Origin: Deltaproteobacteria bacterium
GTDB lineage: Bacteria; Desulfobacterota; GWC2-55-46
Direction of reading: 5' to 3'
Length of the DNA stretch: 59,908 bases
Assembly: GCA_016234855.1 (NCBI GenBank)
Contig: JACRNO010000006.1
Coordinates: 1-59,908 of the forward strand
A program made the position numbers and the translations under genes. Positions 58,598-59,908 of this stretch are shown here, piece after piece (positions within the stretch are counted from its first letter, which is position 1; the number at the start of each line of letters is the position of its first letter). The notes below the pieces were generated by a model that was not told where the DNA came from, did not search any database, and was given only the letters and a program-made list of their open reading frames with translations.

Positions 58598-59515
58598 ATG
58601 CAGGCCGGGTTGCGCGATCCGGGCGGCCTTACAAAAGCCCTTGGCGTCTCCATCATCGCTCACATAGCAATCATAGCGGCCGTAGCAGTCCTGCACAGGC
58701 CGGATAACCGCCGCTTCATCACCCCGGTCTATACCATGGTCAGCATCGTTGAACCGGCCCGCACTGGCGGTGTGCCCGCGTCCCCGGCCGCAACAGCCGC
58801 GCCATTGCCTGTAAAGACCGCCGTTGAAAGGCCGCAAACCAAACCAAAAACGCATGAACAGGCCGCCAGACCGCAAAAATCAAAGACGGCGGCAAAGGCA
58901 ATTGTAAAGAACACTCCTCCATCAAAGGCCGCGAAGATAAAGGCCCCTGCGGCTCAAAAGGCGGACGTTGACCTTGCGCTCAAGAAGATCAAGGAAAATG
59001 TCAAAAAGAAGGCCGACGAGAGCCTCGTAGCCTCGCGCATCGAAGACATCAAAAAAGGGCGCGAGGGCGAGGCGGCACAGAAGACGTCGGCGGCAGTGGA
59101 GGATATCCGAAAGCGCATCGCCACGGGCGAGACCCGGCCCGGTCCGGTGAATGAGACCGGCGGCGCGGGAACCCAGGGTACGAGCCCAGTCGTCGCAGGC
59201 AACGGCCCGAACGCCTCACGCGAGGCGCTTGAGACCCGCTACCACGCCTACTACGCCCTCATACGCGACAACGTCCAGGAGAACTGGCGCTATCCGTACA
59301 AGGACGACAAGGTAATGATAATCGTCTCCGTAAAGATTTTCAAGGACGGCAGGCTCATCTCCTCGGAGATAGAAAAATCATCCGGCAACGCGCTCTTTGA
59401 CGAATCGCTCCTGAGCGCGATAAAGAAGGCCTCGCCCTTCGCCCCGCTGCCGCAGGGCTTTCCCAACGACTACCTTGAGGCTGAGTTGAGGTTCTGCCCC
59501 GGATGCGCCCAATAG
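58598..59515 (+). CDS. tolA: TolA/TonB-type energy-transducing protein
   Basis: The 305-residue protein has one N-terminal helix (LGVSIIAHIAIIAAVAVLH, with the family SxxxH pattern). A long Pro/Ala/Lys-rich helix-forming linker follows (about 45-190), then a TonB/TolA C-terminal domain: IRDNVQENWRYPYKDDKVMI, VKIFKDGRLISSEIEKSSGN. It connects the TolQ-R motor to outer-membrane partners. TolB and Pal would lie beyond the window or elsewhere. Confidence 0.88.
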   Translation: MQAGLRDPGGLTKALGVSIIAHIAIIAAVAVLHRPDNRRFITPVYTMVSIVEPARTGGVPASPAATAAPLPVKTAVERPQTKPKTHEQAARPQKSKTAAKAIVKNTPPSKAAKIKAPAAQKADVDLALKKIKENVKKKADESLVASRIEDIKKGREGEAAQKTSAAVEDIRKRIATGETRPGPVNETGGAGTQGTSPVVAGNGPNASREALETRYHAYYALIRDNVQENWRYPYKDDKVMIIVSVKIFKDGRLISSEIEKSSGNALFDESLLSAIKKASPFAPLPQGFPNDYLEAELRFCPGCAQ

Positions 59516-59520
59516 TTACG

Positions 59521-59665
59521 GGAGCTTGCTTCCCCCTTTGTAAAAGGCGCCAAATAGATAACGATAGCGCACAAGGCGCCAAATAGATAACGATAGCGCA
59601 CAAGGCGCCAAATAGATAACGATAGCGCACAAGGCGCCAAATACATAATGTTGGCGCACAAGGGG
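59521..59665. repeat. Four-copy 29-bp tandem array nested in a CCCCC/GGGGG palindrome
   Basis: Four head-to-tail 29-bp units start at 59544, 59573, 59602 and 59631. Three are identical (AAGGCGCCAAATAGATAACG with ATAGCGCAC) and the last differs at a few bases (ATACATAATGTTGGCGCAC). TTCCCCCTTTGT and ACAAGGGGGG flank the array, so it sits between the halves of another palindromic repeat. Confidence 0.92.
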
Positions 59666-59834
59666 GGCACCCGCGCCAAGTGGCGTGGGTCGCGGGGATT
59701 TTTTATATGGGTCTTCTACAATTTTTCTTCAGCCTCTTGAAGTCGCACCACCTTTTTCAAAGCCCCCCTCGCCCCCCCTTTTTCTAAGGGTCTTAGGAAG
59801 CAAACCATATTAAGAAATGTGGTAAGCTTCCGAT
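59666..59834. other. Repeat-rich gap before the transposase
   Basis: The stretch has CCGCGCCAAGTGGCGTGG, then CCCCCCTCGCCCCCCCTTTT, then GGAAGCAAACCATATT with GTAAGCTTCC. The last part may contain the left end of the insertion sequence, but I cannot set its boundary. Confidence 0.4.
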
Positions 59835-59908
59835 ATGCAAAGGAAAAACAGGTATTACAAACGTTCAAGAATCACAGAGGCCAAATTCAGGGCGATAGTT
59901 CGTTGTTT
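59835..59908 (+). mobile_element. IS1595-type transposase, start only (cut by window edge)
   Basis: The ATG at 59835 opens a frame beginning MQRKNRYYKRSRITEAKFRA and running off the right edge. A basic start of this form (KNRYYKRS.ITE.KFR.IVR) is typical of IS1595-family (ISXO2/IS1016-like) transposases. Only 24 codons are visible, so the call rests on a short match and the element's ends cannot be seen. Confidence 0.6.

Noticed and set aside
59544-59659. 29-bp tandem repeats as a CRISPR array
   Set aside because: The units are directly adjacent with no spacers, number only four, and no cas genes are near.

Overview
The window looks like a chromosomal segment of a high-GC Gram-negative bacterium. 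It has a complete type II secretion system (T2SS), TolQ/R/A-type proteins, tRNAs with encoded CCA, and a HemX-like CcsA/HemA/HemC haem cluster with a siroheme-type dehydrogenase. Gene content, TTG/GTG starts and the many small palindromic intergenic repeats recall the former Deltaproteobacteria (Desulfobacterota) or Nitrospirota. That placement is an inference; no rRNA or marker phylogeny is available here.

Region 1 (about 1-39,700, almost all minus strand) is one functional neighbourhood read from right to left. A TTGACA-N17-TATGTT promoter precedes a 79-residue unknown protein and gspE, then gspF-G-H-I-J-K-L-M-C-D. Just after gspD a second transcription unit starts. It has its own TTGACA-N17-TATTCC promoter, an aptamer resembling the c-di-GMP-I (GEMM-I) riboswitch, and a 16-bp perfect intrinsic terminator. 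The genes that follow are overlapping or closely spaced and nearly all encode exported proteins: a DacB/PBP4-type D,D-peptidase, a seven-bladed beta-propeller protein, a double rhodanese lacking both catalytic cysteines, a dockerin protein, a 1801-residue cohesin/PASTA/OmpL47-type protein, a glycine-rich protein, and a giant LamG/Ig/FnIII/YD-repeat (RHS) protein. The giant protein is split into two ORFs by a perfect 70-bp tandem duplication. It ends in an AT-richer variable tip followed by a small two-helix membrane protein (candidate immunity) and a start-less RHS fragment. My reading is a second-messenger-controlled, T2SS-exported surface assembly with a polymorphic-toxin-like end.

Region 2 (about 39,700-50,500) holds tRNA-Val, tRNA-Asp and tRNA-Cys, a triple-BON protein, a cysteine-cluster protein, a cyclophilin pair (one exported, one cytoplasmic), an aldehyde dehydrogenase pseudogene with two internal deletions, a ferritin-like protein, a small zinc-ribbon protein, a GabT-type aminotransferase, and a fusion of a PAP2 phosphatase with an ArnT/PMT-type glycosyltransferase.

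Region 3 (about 50,500-59,908) holds hemC, hemA and a CcsA/HemX-like gene, a precorrin-2 dehydrogenase, a TPR lipoprotein, a DUF190-crcB pair, the N-terminal remnant of an MmeI-like restriction-modification enzyme, tolQ-tolR-tolA, and the start of an IS1595-type transposase at the right edge.

Intergenic DNA throughout carries several families of small palindromic repeats. Three of these families also sit in frame inside the RHS gene. A 29-bp mini-element is found only inside other repeats, at three places, once as a four-copy tandem array. No CRISPR array, rRNA or prophage was seen.
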